Assembly (NCBI RefSeq): GCF_030247185.1
Contig: NC_080571.1
Location: forward strand, 8,181,001-8,245,000
Source of the DNA: Malaya genurostris
Taxonomy: Eukaryota; Arthropoda; Insecta; Diptera; Culicidae
Direction of reading: 5' to 3'
DNA: 64,000 bases
Positions 10,424 through 21,991 of this stretch are shown here, in pieces. The position numbers and the translations under genes were made by a program. The notes beneath the pieces are model-generated. The model saw only the letters and a program-made list of their open reading frames with translations. It had not been told where the DNA came from and made no database searches. Numbering within the stretch: the first letter of the stretch is position 1; every line of letters starts with the position of its first letter.

Positions 10424-12239
10424 ATGTTTATCAAGAAATGTAATATGCCGTGCACATCAGGGGTGCCAGGTTAAATTTTTTAACAGGTTTTTAAAAGTAT
10501 GTGCTATTAAATTGTTGCAGTGACAATTGGAAAAATTATCGTATTTTATCGTGCAAAATGAAAGCTAAATGATCTAAAGACGTAAATTTCCGAAATGTCC
10601 ATTTAACATTTGATAATGAGTACAATCCTTGAATATCTACGGCGTCAATCAGAAATCCGTAAATTCAGGTATAAATCTGCATAAGTGGCATCACTAGTTT
10701 TCATATACTGGACTTATTTGTACGTGTGTACTGTGGGAAACGGACTGTGCAAATATTTATTTCGCAGGAGTCTAATCAAGTATGAAATGCGCAATACATA
10801 TGGTTTCATGTTCATCGCCACGATTGATAATCACTCTTCATCCGCTTGGAAAAAAACTGTTTGAGAAATTTATTTTCTTCTCATCTAAACTAGATATCTG
10901 AGAAACCTTACCCTTTTATTATACTATTTTTCTCCCGGATTCTAGGCAGATACGTATTTCGTCTATTACTAGCAGTCTTCTCTAGTGTCTTAATATATAT
11001 CTTCAAGTATTAGACGAATTCTGTACTCGTGCAGAATACAAGGGCAAAGTAGTAATATTGGAGGAAAATATTTCTTGCTAGTAAAGCGTTTTATAAGGAG
11101 AAACTATTTTTTGTTACAATTATAAAGTAAAAAAAAACAAAGGCTTTATAAATCAAATTCCAATTTAATTAAATTACAATTCGTGTATTCTTCAGGATCA
11201 GAAAGTGTTGAGAGCAATGCATTGCAGTGGCGTCTGTTGACTTACTGAAAGGGTTAAAACAAAAATAATCGTCTTAATCCACTAGTGACTGAAAAGCCGA
11301 TTATCACAAAAAAGTTTCGCTTTTTTAAATTCGCATAATGTTCTCTCACTTTCTAATTTTCAAGCAGTTTAGAAAATTTTCATATGATCAAATGAGATTT
11401 ATAGCAAAATGATCAGTAATGTTCAAAAATATATCAAAAATCAAGTTTGTTAGAACATATTTTGGTTTTCTAATTTGTTTCTCTTTTGGGAGGATTTTTA
11501 GTCAATTTAATATCTATAGTCTATCAGAGGTTAACCAAAGATTACTCAGATTTCTTGATTATATTAAACCAAAAAAAATTAATCAGCTAAACTTTGTACA
11601 GTAAAGCATTTTTTATACTTCGGTTATAGTGATTTTAACCTTATGATAAAAAACCTCCTGACCCAATGTCTTACTTATATACTAATTTAGCGTAGGAGAG
11701 TTCGAGACAAAATCTCCTACGTTTAAAGAAATTCATTTTTCAACAAGACAGTAATAATTCCCGGATAACAACTTATGCCACACACTAGTGTCTTTCCTAA
11801 GGAACAAATCTCTCATCATCATGTTCATAGATCCCTATCAGTTTTCAATTTTTACCTAAAAATTTGAAGATGTGTCGATTTTGGCCATTCAGAGAACCAA
11901 CGGGGACGTACGCCATTCGACCAGGGCAAATACGCCAACTTGAATAATTCAAGAAAATCGGATGAATATAATAGAAAACCAATTTTGTTTTTATTTACGT
12001 GCAAGGCTTGATTTTCTAGGCACTATCAGAATATTCACTGAAATAGTTCTCACAAGTTAAAAAAACAGTAAAATAAAATTTCTTGTATATTCAAACTTGA
12101 ATTAAAAGACTACCGAAATTCTATGTCAAGTTCAACATCAGAATAGAATACTAAAACCTTTCAAACTTTTCAACAAGTTCAAAGTCGAATTTTCTCTATG
12201 TGTATACAACTTAACAACATAAAATCTTCAGTTATCAAG
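10424..12239. other. AT-rich intergenic stretch
   Basis: 1.8 kb of AT-rich sequence. It has no reading frame I recognise, no inverted repeat of note and no tRNA-like segment. A 61-residue frame at 11419-11604 is ordinary for this base composition. Confidence 0.55.
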
Positions 12240-15200
12240 TACCGTGATCTGATATGAAGCATGTCTGTCAACGTCGACAAATGTAACGCTCATTAGGTGC
12301 CGCACCCATATCGAATCACTGGCGCTGTCGGAATCCTTGCAAGGATGCATCATGACACTATGATTACCCGTTTTGACAATCAGATTCTGAAAGCAAATTT
12401 CGCCATCCGCCAAATCAGAAAACGGACTTTTTCCGCTTGCCCGAGAAATACGCTGAAGTATGGATGTGCACCTAGATTAGAAAATCTTGCCCCGAGCTAT
12501 CGATCGGGTGGTCGGTTTGTCGGTTGGCTAGCGGGTTGACTGGCGCACCAGGCACCCACCAAAGAAATAGAGCCGACGGGAAAAAAACTAGCATCCTAAC
12601 CATCCATTCCCCCCCACTCCCTCTCGTACCGATTCTTTCTGCTCCCCCCGCCACCCACTACACACACCGAATAAAAAAGAAGAAGGTGGAGATTTCGGAA
12701 AAGCGCATATGTACGAGTAACGCGCTCACCTCGATGCTTCCGGCAGGCCCTGCTGCACGGTGGGAAAAGCAGGCCAGAGCGAGACAGGTTTTGATATCGG
12801 TTGGATGCTGCTGCTGGTTGCCACTGCTCCCGGATCGAATTCACCGTGTGGAAGAAACTCACATGCTCGTTTTCGGTATTGATTTAGCTGTTGAACGACT
12901 TTTTCCCATGTAGACTTGAGGGGTTTTTCCGACCCATGCTTGCTTCGATGGGTTTCGGATGTTAGGATGCGATGATGGGCGTGTGTGTGTGTGTTTGTGT
13001 GCTCTTTCCTACTCGCAGAAGCAGCAGCAGCAGCATGTGTTCCCCATCGTTTGTCATCCTATCGAAAATCTGCACACATAAAAGCGGGACCGAAAGAAGT
13101 CGATGTGTGCGAATTCTTCGTTTTTTTTAGGTGTGAGAGTGTGCGGGAAAAAATCGAACTGGAGCTTTCAAGCGATAACGAAGGGAAAATATGTACCGTG
13201 ACAGGGAATGGGGATGTGAGAGGTGGTCAGTGGCGAAGAGAATCTTTTACCGCCCTGGTTATAGCCAGTATGACAACTCGAATCGAATTCGACGACACTA
13301 AAAAAAAAAAAGAAACGAGAGAAGAAAAAAAACAAGGACACGGTGTGCAACACCGTTTACGATAACGATGATGTAGAAACGGTAACTAAGTAGGCGACCT
13401 GGAAAGGCGGGATGTCATTGAATGTGATTTGCTTCCACCGTCCTCCCGGAACGGCTGTAGGAAACGAAGCAGGGCTTCCCACAAAGTGCTTCATCGGTCA
13501 GCGATTCGGCGATGGCAGGAGGGGATCGTAAATGTGTATAGAAAATAAAATTTATTCGTCTCTCCGTTCACGATACGTCGTTCTGATAAGACGACAGTGG
13601 CTCCACCCTCATTGATTTCTTTTTATTTCATTTCGTTTTTTTTCCTATATTTCCTATATATACACTTTCCTTCTTTCCCTTGCCGTTGCCATCGTCGCCC
13701 CAATCGGTGGGCTTCGCGTGGGGATACAATCGGTCGCGCTTCCATGATGCGCGCGTAAAGGGGCAAGGACAGCGTAGGATAGGACAGGAGAGCGTCTTAT
13801 ATAACACTCTCCAATGCTTCTCGGGTGATGGAAAGTGTTCTCCGTGCACGTACACGTGCACAAAGAGCTCCAAAAGAGAAGAGCCATCCATCCATCGAAG
13901 CGCTGCTAGCTTTTTTTTTTGCTTTATTCATTTTTTTTGGGTGGCATACCCCCCACAATGTACATAACGACAACGACGACGACGACGACGAGGATGACGA
14001 CGACTACTGCGATTGCCAGAAGCAAACGGAAAAGCTTCGAGACTGGAGGAAAAAATTATAGAAAAATGAGAGATTTTTATCATCGACAAGAAAATGGCAA
14101 CAGTTCGAGAGCTGGGCCAGTAGCAACAGCAAATAGGAAAAGAAAAAAACGTTGTATGGAAACCCAAGATGACGACGCTCTTCGGAAATTCGTTCGTGTC
14201 GGAGCACCCGGGAACCGATCCCAGGACAAAGGGATCCATTTTATAAAATTTTTCCTGCCAAAGACCCTCATCCCGCGCTAGCTAAAGGTGCGGAGAATAA
14301 ATTGGAAAAAAAGTAATTTTTCATCCGATTGTCGTGAAAAATTGCGGATGTCCTATCCGATGCTGCTGCGACAATCCGCCATTTTTTTTTTCGTTTTGCA
14401 ACTTCAGAATCCAACACAGTTGATAAAAAAGACCGGCGATTTGGAAAGGTGAAACGAACCAACAAAAAAAAAAGAAACTGCCAGAACTTCATTTCTAGAT
14501 GACGGCTTGAAAAGAAGGATAAAAGTAGAAATGAAGCACTCAATTTACACCCCTTTTTCACCACAGAAGTACACCGAGAGAGCGGTGGATAGATTGGTGT
14601 CATAAATTATGGGAGCGGCCCTCTTACAGTTTGTCACCTTTTTTTCGTCTCAGTCTTTTTATTTTTTCATTTCGTTCACTGGAAAAATGAAGTAATAGGA
14701 AACCAAAATTCCTTCAATCATCGAACCCAACAACCAGAGTCAGTCCGCATACCCCATATGGAACTAATTTAGTCGCTACGCGAAAGGCTTTTTGACTGTT
14801 CTTTTCTTTCAATTATTCTATGATTTACTGAACGGCATTCATTTGCATAGGATTCCATTAGGGAAAAAAGTGATCCATAATCCTTTCATATTTATCGTTT
14901 CGACTTGTCGGTCGAATCAGAGGGGAAACAATAACTGTTGATTTTTTCTGTTGTTACCCGGCGATGAGAAAATATTTCCCGAAACATCATTTAAACCAGG
15001 GCCGGCACGGCGAATTGACAGCTGCAAGTGTACGTTGCGTCCCCTGTCGTTGACTGCGGGGTACAAACTAGCTAAAAATGTGTGAAACAAGTGTTCGGAA
15101 GAAACTTTAAGACATCTCTTTAATCCTTTCACCAGCAGTGTCAGCTGTGCTGCGGGTCCGACTGCTGCTGGAGCAAGGCGAAAAATCGATGCCGTCCCAC

Positions 15201-17410
15201 CATTCATTCACAGCCCGTCGCCGAAAAACTCGAGACAATGTTTGTAAACAAACGACCGACTAGAGGGCGACGGACGGCGGCCGTTGAAGATAACCTCATT
15301 AAATGTTGGCCCGTTTTTGAAGTAATTCGAGGACGCGTCTCGTGAAAGTTTGCTGTGTCAAATTTTACATTTTTGGATCTAATAATCCGGACGCGCGACA
15401 CCGTTTTCTAGCGGGAAGCGGCAGTATGTCACCGAAAGGGCGCTCACTGGGTTTTAATGGCGCTGAGAATTTCCTTCATTAAAGCGAAGAACTTGAGACA
15501 CTTATTTGCCTTTACCAACTCCGGTTGGTAAGCGGCTGGGTTGGGAAAATCCATTAACGGCAGAACCAATCTTGCGGTGGTCGGAGGGCAATAAAAAGAA
15601 ATGAGAACTATCGACAGGATCTTCACCGGTCAGAAGCAGCCCGCGGCAGCAGTAAGTACTATTCCGGCGGAGCAGCACTTGAGAACTCGCCACTAATGGA
15701 AAAAGTTCATAAATTTCGAGCCCTTGACTGTGGGACACACTCACAACAACAAAAAAAAATGTAGCAACTTTAAGTGCATCCTGATGGTGGATCCTTGAGA
15801 ACTGCGCGGTATTGCGGAGAAAATTGATTTTGCTTTCCAGTTTCGGAATGGCCCGAAAAACTTTCTCCGCTTGAAATGCACTCATCATTTTTCATAATCG
15901 TCAGCAGAAAGTTTACTCTGCGGATCGCCTAATGAATGCCTCCCCTTTTCGGCCTGTCCCCATTGGTTAGAAAGGGGTAAAACATCTATTTTCGGTGGCG
16001 GCCAGGCCTCCCTTGGTCTTAGCCCGACTACGACTACGTCACATTTCTGGTGGCAAACTTCAACGGATCGTTATCGTCCCCAGAACAGCCAGACGTTTCA
16101 ACATTTGGTGTGAAAAAGGCGGTAATTTTCCGGCTGATGGCAGCGAACGGTACCACCGGTGGTGCGGGAAAAGCGCGTGGAAAAACAATGCGGCGTAACC
16201 TGCTGGCATTCTGCGGCGTGTTAAACATATTTGAATATCGTTCTCTTTCGCGGTTCCACCACCCCCCCCCCCCCACACCCTTACCCACTGTCACATTTGG
16301 TAGTGTCGACGATGTTTACTTGTGTTTGTGCGCGCGGCTGTGTGGGATCATTAAATTTTATCGCTTTCCTGACACCCGACTAGGTGGAACAGGGGCACTT
16401 TTTCGGCAAGAACTGCTTTGTTCAGGAAACTCTTAACCCGATCGACCACAACATTGACAGCTGATCTGGGTTAACTCTCCGTCCGGACGGCACTTCGAAC
16501 TGTCAATCAACGTGGCCCCAGGCGCACGGCAAGGGGATAATTGGTATAATCGAAGTTGCCTTTGATCTCGACTTCTGACGTCAGCTCCGTCAAGTCGAAG
16601 TCGAAGTCGAAGAGATCACATTCGCAGTGCTTCACGACTGATGTTACAAACTGTTGCGCTTCCCAGAACACCATATGCCCGCATGATGCCTGGAAAAAAA
16701 AGGATCGAAAACCAGGTCAGATTGCTTCCCTTCTGCGTTTCGAAGACCGATTTTCTTTGTGTACGCTTTCCATTCCAAACGATCCCGTTGTTTATCCTTG
16801 AAAGGATCGTATTCCACCTCAAGTGAGGATTTGTTTACGTTTTGCCCGATCAACGGGTGTTCCTTCTGCTCCGAAATTCGATAATTGACCTTAATTTGAA
16901 CCTCTTGGTATAACAATAGAACAACAACGAAAAAAGCAACAGGCACAAGAGGAAAGTGCTTCGTATCAGGAAGGAAGTTCAATTCATGCAAGTATCATCA
17001 ATTCAATAAATTCAATCAAAGCCAATTAGCCGCGGACATCAGAGAGAAAGAGACAGAGAGAGAGAGTGGGCTGATGGTACGTAAGTGGAAAGTGACAGCC
17101 TGTCGGACCGTCGTGTTTTTTTTTTCAATAAACACTCGCATTGCCCCGTCCAAATTCATTGAACGGTGGTGGAGTGGCGAGAAAATTGTGTTTACGTTGG
17201 TGTGCCCGTGTGTGTGTGTACGTGTTCCTATGCTTTACTGACCGTTTATTATCAGACCGGTATCGGACCCTCGCCACGGTGCATCATCACAGTTGATTGT
17301 TTATTTGTGTTTACTCATTGAATGATTAATGAGTTGTCAATTGAGCGGTGGTAAGTGACATGTTTTACGGGGAGACAATCGCCGCTGCACACAAGGTGAG
17401 CAACGTTGTA
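12240..17410. other. GC-richer low-copy block B
   Basis: Abrupt rise in GC at about 12.24 kb. Contains (GT)n at 12980-13000, (CAG)n at 13021-13035, (ACG)n at 13970-13995, (GTCGAA)n at 16594-16611, 13 consecutive C at about 16262-16274, and (GA)n at 17042-17067. The end, 17290-17345, is an AT cluster rich in TTGATTG, TTTATTTG and ATTAATGAG. Overlapping frames of 60-130 residues occur on both strands with low-complexity composition, and none shows a domain or motif. No exon can be supported. Confidence 0.5.
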
Positions 17411-18329
17411 CACGGGGGGAAAGAACCGTGGGAGATTTCAGAACACTGTGCAAGAGTTTACAGGCAAAATTGTTTTTAAATCTTATTCGTGGCGTACTCG
17501 TTTTAATAAATATCAAGTGGAAGTTAAGATCGAGAGTACAAAAATCATTTATGCAGTAATTCTTGTTATGATTTTTATCATTTCACGCAGCTATGAACTC
17601 AGATGTTAATTGAATTTAGAAACCTGAAGAAATCCGATCACAGAATCATGCTCATAAATCATAATAATTAGAACAAAATCTATTACTTCGCTCTCGAGTT
17701 TCGTTCAACACAATTTTATGAACAGTTAATTGTAATGAACATAAGGACTCTTTCCAAATTAGCAAACCTTCCGAATAAAAGACACAGGAGCTGATGGATC
17801 CGCGAAAAAGTACTGTCGATCTTAAACTTCGTCGAATGAAATTCAGAAAATGCACCTAAATCTTCAGAAAGTGAAACAAAAACAACTGAACAAAACTGAT
17901 ATCTCAATACACATTTTATTCTTTTACGAGCACTAACTTCTGATCATAATAACAACGATATCGAACAACAAAACGTCATGTATAGCTAACACTCGTATCC
18001 GTACTGTATTTTACAGTATTGTACTGTATTTTCAACCCAAATATTTCGTACTGTTTTTTACCCTCAAATGTAATAACAGAATTTTAAATCTTCAACGCAT
18101 CGAATTTCGGTTTGTGGTAATACAAAACGTCAGAAAGGACAGTGACAACACGTAGCGAATGTGAATGTGAATGTAAGTACATACAAACAACAATTTACTA
18201 ATTAATCATTCTTGTTCAGAGCGCGTCACAACAATTTAGCGAAATTTTGATGATTAAAAAAAAAAGAAAAATTTTATCAACCAAGAAGAATCATACGCTT
18301 CTCAAAAAGTGTTTGATGAATAATTCGTG
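17411..18329. other. AT-rich stretch with TACTGTATTTT microrepeat
   Basis: Mostly featureless. At 17998-18060 the word TACTGTATTTTACAGTATTG is repeated imperfectly, a short low-complexity tract. Confidence 0.5.
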
Positions 18330-18700
18330 CGTATAAAAACTGCAAAAAGTATGAAAACTTCAAAAAAAAGCTACCGTAGAGACGAGACTCGAACCCTGCA
18401 TGTGAAACACATGAAAAAAACAGACAAATTGAGGGATGAATAAACTGGCGGAGAAGTTGCTATAGAGAAATTACTACCAATGAACGCCGTAGCGCCCGAG
18501 CACAGCTAAACATGCTCGGTTCGTTGGTTCAGTTAGACTGTTTCTTAGTGTGTTTTCCATGCAGGATAGTTTAATTGGCAAAACGATTTACCCGGATAGG
18601 AGCTAACTACGTGTTCGAGTCCCGTCTTTGCGGTGGCTTTTTCGTGGTTTTCATTACATAGTTGTATTCGCATGTCATTTTTTCAATCTGTTTTCCTCGT
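18330..18700 (+). mobile_element. Repeat with tRNA-like arms in inverted orientation, copy 2
   Basis: Two tRNA-like arms face each other. A shortened minus-strand arm lies at about 18345-18405; its reverse complement reads ATGCAGGGTTCGAGTCTCGT then CTACGGTAGC. A full plus-strand arm lies at 18561-18631. Both continue outward into the same tail, GGTnGCTTTTT then GTTTTCAT. The minus arm lacks the A-box half: GCAGG joins directly to the B box. Between the arms is CGAGCACAGCTAAACATGCTCG-like hairpin sequence. The plus arm and its flanks match the element at 2010-2330. Confidence 0.6.
18561..18631 (+). pseudogene. tRNA-Thr-like pseudogene, second copy
   Basis: 71 nt aligned end to end with the minus-strand copy at 2084-2154. 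The A-box-like ATAGTTTAATTGGC and B box GTTCGAGTCC are present. The T stem has a mismatch and the anticodon arm is degraded, so it is not a working tRNA. It serves as the internal promoter relic of the surrounding repeat (inference). Confidence 0.55.
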
Positions 18701-19026
18701 AAGATCAGATTTATTTGCTTTTGTTTTCTTTTCACTATTTTTAGAAAAATGCGTACTTTAAAATGTGATGTTTTTTTCAAAATCGATGTACTGTGTTTTC
18801 TTGATTTTGTACTGTTTTTTGTCAAAAAAAAATGCGAGTGTTATGTATAGCATATCTGAGTATGTAAAGAATTGACACTATCGGCGTCGTTGCACAACTT
18901 GATTGGAAAAATATAAATTAGCAAGCCGTGCAGAGATGCCGATGATGTCTTATTTTTTAACCGTTGAATTTAAACATTATAATTTGGAGGTAACTCAAAT
19001 GTTCACTTCATAGTTGTTTCATTTCC

Positions 19027-19059
19027 CTGAAAAAGGTCTAAAGAGGACCGAAACGTTGG
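19027..19059 (+). ncRNA. Degenerate hammerhead-ribozyme-like core
   Basis: The sequence CTGAAAA, then GGTC, a 7-nt loop, GACC, then GAAACGTTGG follows the conserved part of a hammerhead ribozyme: CUGAUGA, stem II hairpin, GAAA, start of stem III. Stem II pairs four bases. The first core element deviates at two positions (U7 and G8 of CUGAUGA are A), which by known hammerhead biochemistry should inactivate it. A similar core with different changes lies at 20738-20760. Such motifs are known from Penelope-like retroelements and some satellites. Whether this is homology or chance cannot be settled by eye. Confidence 0.35.
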
Positions 19060-19074
19060 AAACAAACCTAAAAA

Positions 19075-19335
19075 AGTAATTTTTATTAACTTAAATGAGA
19101 CAAAAATAACGAAAAATAAAAAATCACTTCCAGCTACGCTTGCAAACTTTGAGAGTGAGATCTATGTCCAGTCAACGACAAAATCGGAATAGTGTTAGTT
19201 TCAAAATTGTGTCATTTTCGGTTTTCAGTGAAAATCGTATACTGTGCAGTATCGATATTCAACCGAATCTTCGAGAATCGATAATGACAGAAAACGGTAT
19301 ACAATGATTTTTACCTGTTGGTTCTTGAATCTAAA
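19075..19335 (+). repeat. Dispersed repeat shared with 40.1-40.4 kb, copy 1
   Basis: The segment 19205-19335, with landmarks GTTTTCAGTGAAAATC, AGTATCGATATTCAACCGAA, AATGACAGAAAA and TTTTTACCTGTTGGT, is present in reverse orientation at about 40150-40260 with clear similarity over about 125 bp. The left part (GCTTGCAAACTTTGAGAGTGA) also has a counterpart at 40345-40370. It abuts the DD37E relic at 19337 here, and in the second copy it lies between two DD37E relics, so this sequence may belong to, or preferentially neighbour, that element. Confidence 0.55.
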
Positions 19336-19336
19336 G

Positions 19337-20118
19337 ATTGTCCCAGAAAGTATGGACGCACTTTGATTTCGCTGTAAATAATTCACAAGTGTTAGATATT
19401 CAAATTTTATTCGATATACTGATAGTATTAGACTACAACAACAGAATAGTATTCTCAACATTTGCTACTTAGCCATTGTACACTAGCTGGCGCACCTTCT
19501 TGCGAACGTTCCTCATTAAATTCCGTACAGCCTTCTTGGCGACTAGTTTTGACACTTTTTCCAATCTTTTTCGAATTGTTGAATGGTTTCGGCTGCCGAG
19601 ACATGTTTTCTAAGATGTGCCTTCGTTCTTGCCCAAAATTCCTCAATTGGTCGAAGTTGTGGGCAATTTGGTAGATTCATGTCTTTTGGGACGAAAGTGA
19701 CATTTTTGGTAGTATACCATTCTACCGTTGATTTCGAGAAGTGGCAAGAAGCAAGATCTGGTCGAAAAACAACAGGATTCTTGTGGCTTCGAATCATGGG
19801 TAGAAATCGTTTTTGTAAACTTTCCTTGATGTATATTTCGCTGTTCATTGAAGCAGTGTTGATGAAGCGTTTCGAAATCTTACCGCAGCAACAAATTGCT
19901 TGCCAGACTATAGCTTTCTTACCAAATTTTTCGACTTCAATCAATGTTTCGAACTGGTTTAACACTTGCCCTTCTCGCACCGTATAAAATTGTGGTCCCG
20001 GCAAGGATTTGTAATCGAGTTTCACGTAGGTTTTGTCGTCCATGATTATGCAGTTCAAATTTCGAAACGAAGATGAAACTGTTGGATTTATTCTTTCATT
20101 TAAAATATATGACAATTT
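19337..20118 (-). mobile_element. DD37E mariner (ITmD37E-like), 5'-truncated
   Basis: Minus-strand relic of an IS630-Tc1-mariner element. The presumed terminal sequence on its 3' side starts near ATTGTCCCAGAAAGTATGG (19337). The transposase reads in from about 20115, so the N-terminal helix-turn-helix half and the other terminus are missing. The truncation point at about 20118 lies just before another repeat (20162). The DD37E family is well known from mosquitoes. Confidence 0.75.
19469..20115 (-). pseudogene. DD37E mariner transposase, C-terminal catalytic half
   Basis: Encodes the DDE catalytic domain of a cut-and-paste transposase. The first catalytic Asp is in MDDKTYVK, the second in RPDLASCHF, and the Glu in QLRPIEEFWA; counting gives 37 residues between the second and third, defining the DD37E group. 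LPGPQFYTV and VWQAICCCG are also family-typical. A frameshift near 19556 breaks the frame after KKCQ. The true C terminus (VRKKVRQLVYNG) follows in another frame and ends at the stop at 19469-19471. The N-terminal DNA-binding region is absent. Non-functional, but the catalytic triad is intact. Confidence 0.8.
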
Positions 20119-20161
20119 TATGCTCTGGTTAGAAAAAGATATTATAATGGAGTTGATTTCA

Positions 20162-20252
20162 TTTTTTCACGTTTCGTCTTCGACTTATCAGTACATTAGC
20201 AGTCCACCATTACCTGTTATTGCAACCTAACAGTTCCGCTAAGTAGACGCAT
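20162..20252. mobile_element. CATCAGTG-family element, half copy
   Basis: Reads TTTTTTCACGTTTCGTCTTC then GACTTATCAGTACATTAGCAG, matching the left end of the copy at 21501 (TCACATATCGCCTTCGACTC). The right end (AGTTCCGCTAAGTAGACGC) is only weakly inverted. Confidence 0.45.
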
Positions 20253-20737
20253 AATTTACTCCACATAAGCAATACCTTAAGAATATTATATATTGATTAT
20301 AAAACACGTCGATACCAATCTTATTCATAAGAAGTTTGTTTTTTCCTTTGTCGTCTACCGATGCACCAACGAAAATCAGTAGACCATGCATCAACAATTC
20401 ATTTGCAAAGGTAAATCTGGCGAAAAAAAAACATTAACAAAAAAACACCTTAAAATCAACGACCGACATCAAGCCATTTGTTAGCTTTGTGAAACAAAAT
20501 TGACACTCTTACCGATTGTAACATTCACTACATCCAAAGCGCAGAAAGATACGCCTGATAGAGATAACTTTAAAATTGATAAAGACGAAATCCCCACGAT
20601 AATCAATCTAACAGCAGCACCGATTAAACAATGGACGAACACGCAATTGGTGAACTATTATTAAAACAAACCGAAAATCGTTCAACTGAATAACTAAAGT
20701 AGGACATTTTACTGTACAGAATTACGTACATTAATCC

Positions 20738-20760
20738 CTGATAAAGTCCACCGAAACGTC
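20738..20760 (+). ncRNA. Second hammerhead-like core remnant
   Basis: CTGATAA followed by AGTCCACC and GAAACGTC. The CUGAUGA core differs at one position (G8 is A) and stem II is nearly lost. It is listed because CCGAAACGT-CGAAAA here and CCGAAACGT-TGGAAA at 19049 suggest a common repeat origin. Alone it would not be convincing. Confidence 0.22.
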
Positions 20761-20984
20761 GAAAATGAACCATCAGCTTAGAAAATCTGTTGAAGATCCA
20801 AGAAAAAAATCGATTGAAGTGCATTGTATAGATTTGGGAAAAAAACGAGAGTTGGATTATTTCGCATTTCTTTTAATTTTGAATTGAAAATATCGCACAG
20901 GGAATAAATATCGCTGTGTTTTTAATACATCAGATTCTAGCTCGGTATCGAAATTGTTTAATCATTTTTATGTCTCATTACAAA

Positions 20985-21110
20985 TTAATACAAAATACCA
21001 AAACCCGACCCGAACCCGAACCTACGGGTACGGGTGACGATTTTTTTCCTTTTAAAAGGCTATGGGTCGGAATTCGGTACTAAAACCCGATACCCGACCC
21101 GAAAAATGTA
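20985..21110. repeat. CCCGA-rich imperfect inverted repeat
   Basis: ACCCGACCCGAACCCGAACC and ACGGGTACGGGTGACG, then GGGTCGGAATTCGG and ACCCGATACCCGACCCG. Alternating CCCGA and CGGGT words give several possible hairpins within 120 bp. Not telomeric by position. Likely a decayed repeat. Confidence 0.45.
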
Positions 21111-21500
21111 AAGTTCTGGTAGAGAAACAAATTTTTTTCCGGATTCGGATCGCCAACAGATTTTTTTATCTGGTACAGAAAAATTATTCTTGGGTACGAG
21201 TCAGATAGAGGTAAGGGTTTTCGACGTAATAGTTTTCGGTGAAAATGCCTTAATTCGTGGTGCCGTTTTATTACGACACCGGCAAGATGAAAACGAACCG
21301 TTAAGAGCTAAAAGTTCTAAAAAATCACAAATCCCTAAGAGACCACAAATCCCTAAGAGACGAAATTCGAACAACTTTCAGAAGAATTCTGAAAAGCATG
21401 CCGAATAAATCTTAAACTTTGAAAAACTGAAAATCCACAGCTTGAGAAAAATATCGTTTTAAATTAACCCGAAATTTGAGCAATATGCACTAAACCGAAC

Positions 21501-21863
21501 TTTTTTCACATATCGCCTTCGACTCAACAGTGCTTGATTGTTCATATTGAACTACAAGTACAATTTAGCAGTTCGTGTCGAACTGCAAATGAAACATAAA
21601 CCGCGAAGCAGACGTAAAGTTCGACTCTACTGTAAGCAACACAATTTTACAACTTAAACCGAAGTGCAATAGTTAATTTTACGCATTCAAAAAATCGAGT
21701 TTATGTATAACCCTTTAACACTCCTTATTTTATCGGAAACATCAGTTGTAAATTTATGTCACTCACCTTAGAGTTGAACTTTTCGTCTGCATTACAATTT
21801 ACGTTACACTAGCAGTTGAGTGTGAACTGCTAACGCACTGATAAGTCGAGGACGACACAAAAA
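21501..21863. mobile_element. CATCAGTG-family element, longest copy
   Basis: Left end TTTTTTCACATATCGCCTTC then GACTCAACAGTGCTTGATTG. The reverse complement of the right end is TTTTTGTGTCGTCCTCGACT then TATCAGTGCGTTAGCAG. Terminal inverted repeats are about 35 bp and imperfect. Subterminal AGCAGTTCGTGTCGAACTGC is palindromic. Length is 363 bp, with no coding sequence. Probably a MITE. Confidence 0.6.
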
Positions 21864-21991
21864 TATAATTAACGTGAAATTATACAGCGTGAAACAGGTG
21901 AAAGAAAGATAGACTTCTGGCTAAATTAGCCATTACTGAAAAATTAGCAGAAATGAAACCCAGTATAAAGAGTCTGGAAAATTATCGTATA

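Noticed and set aside
12228..12413. 61-residue minus-strand frame at the edge of block B
   Set aside because: Plausible composition but no motif, no splice signals that I trust and no homologue known to me.
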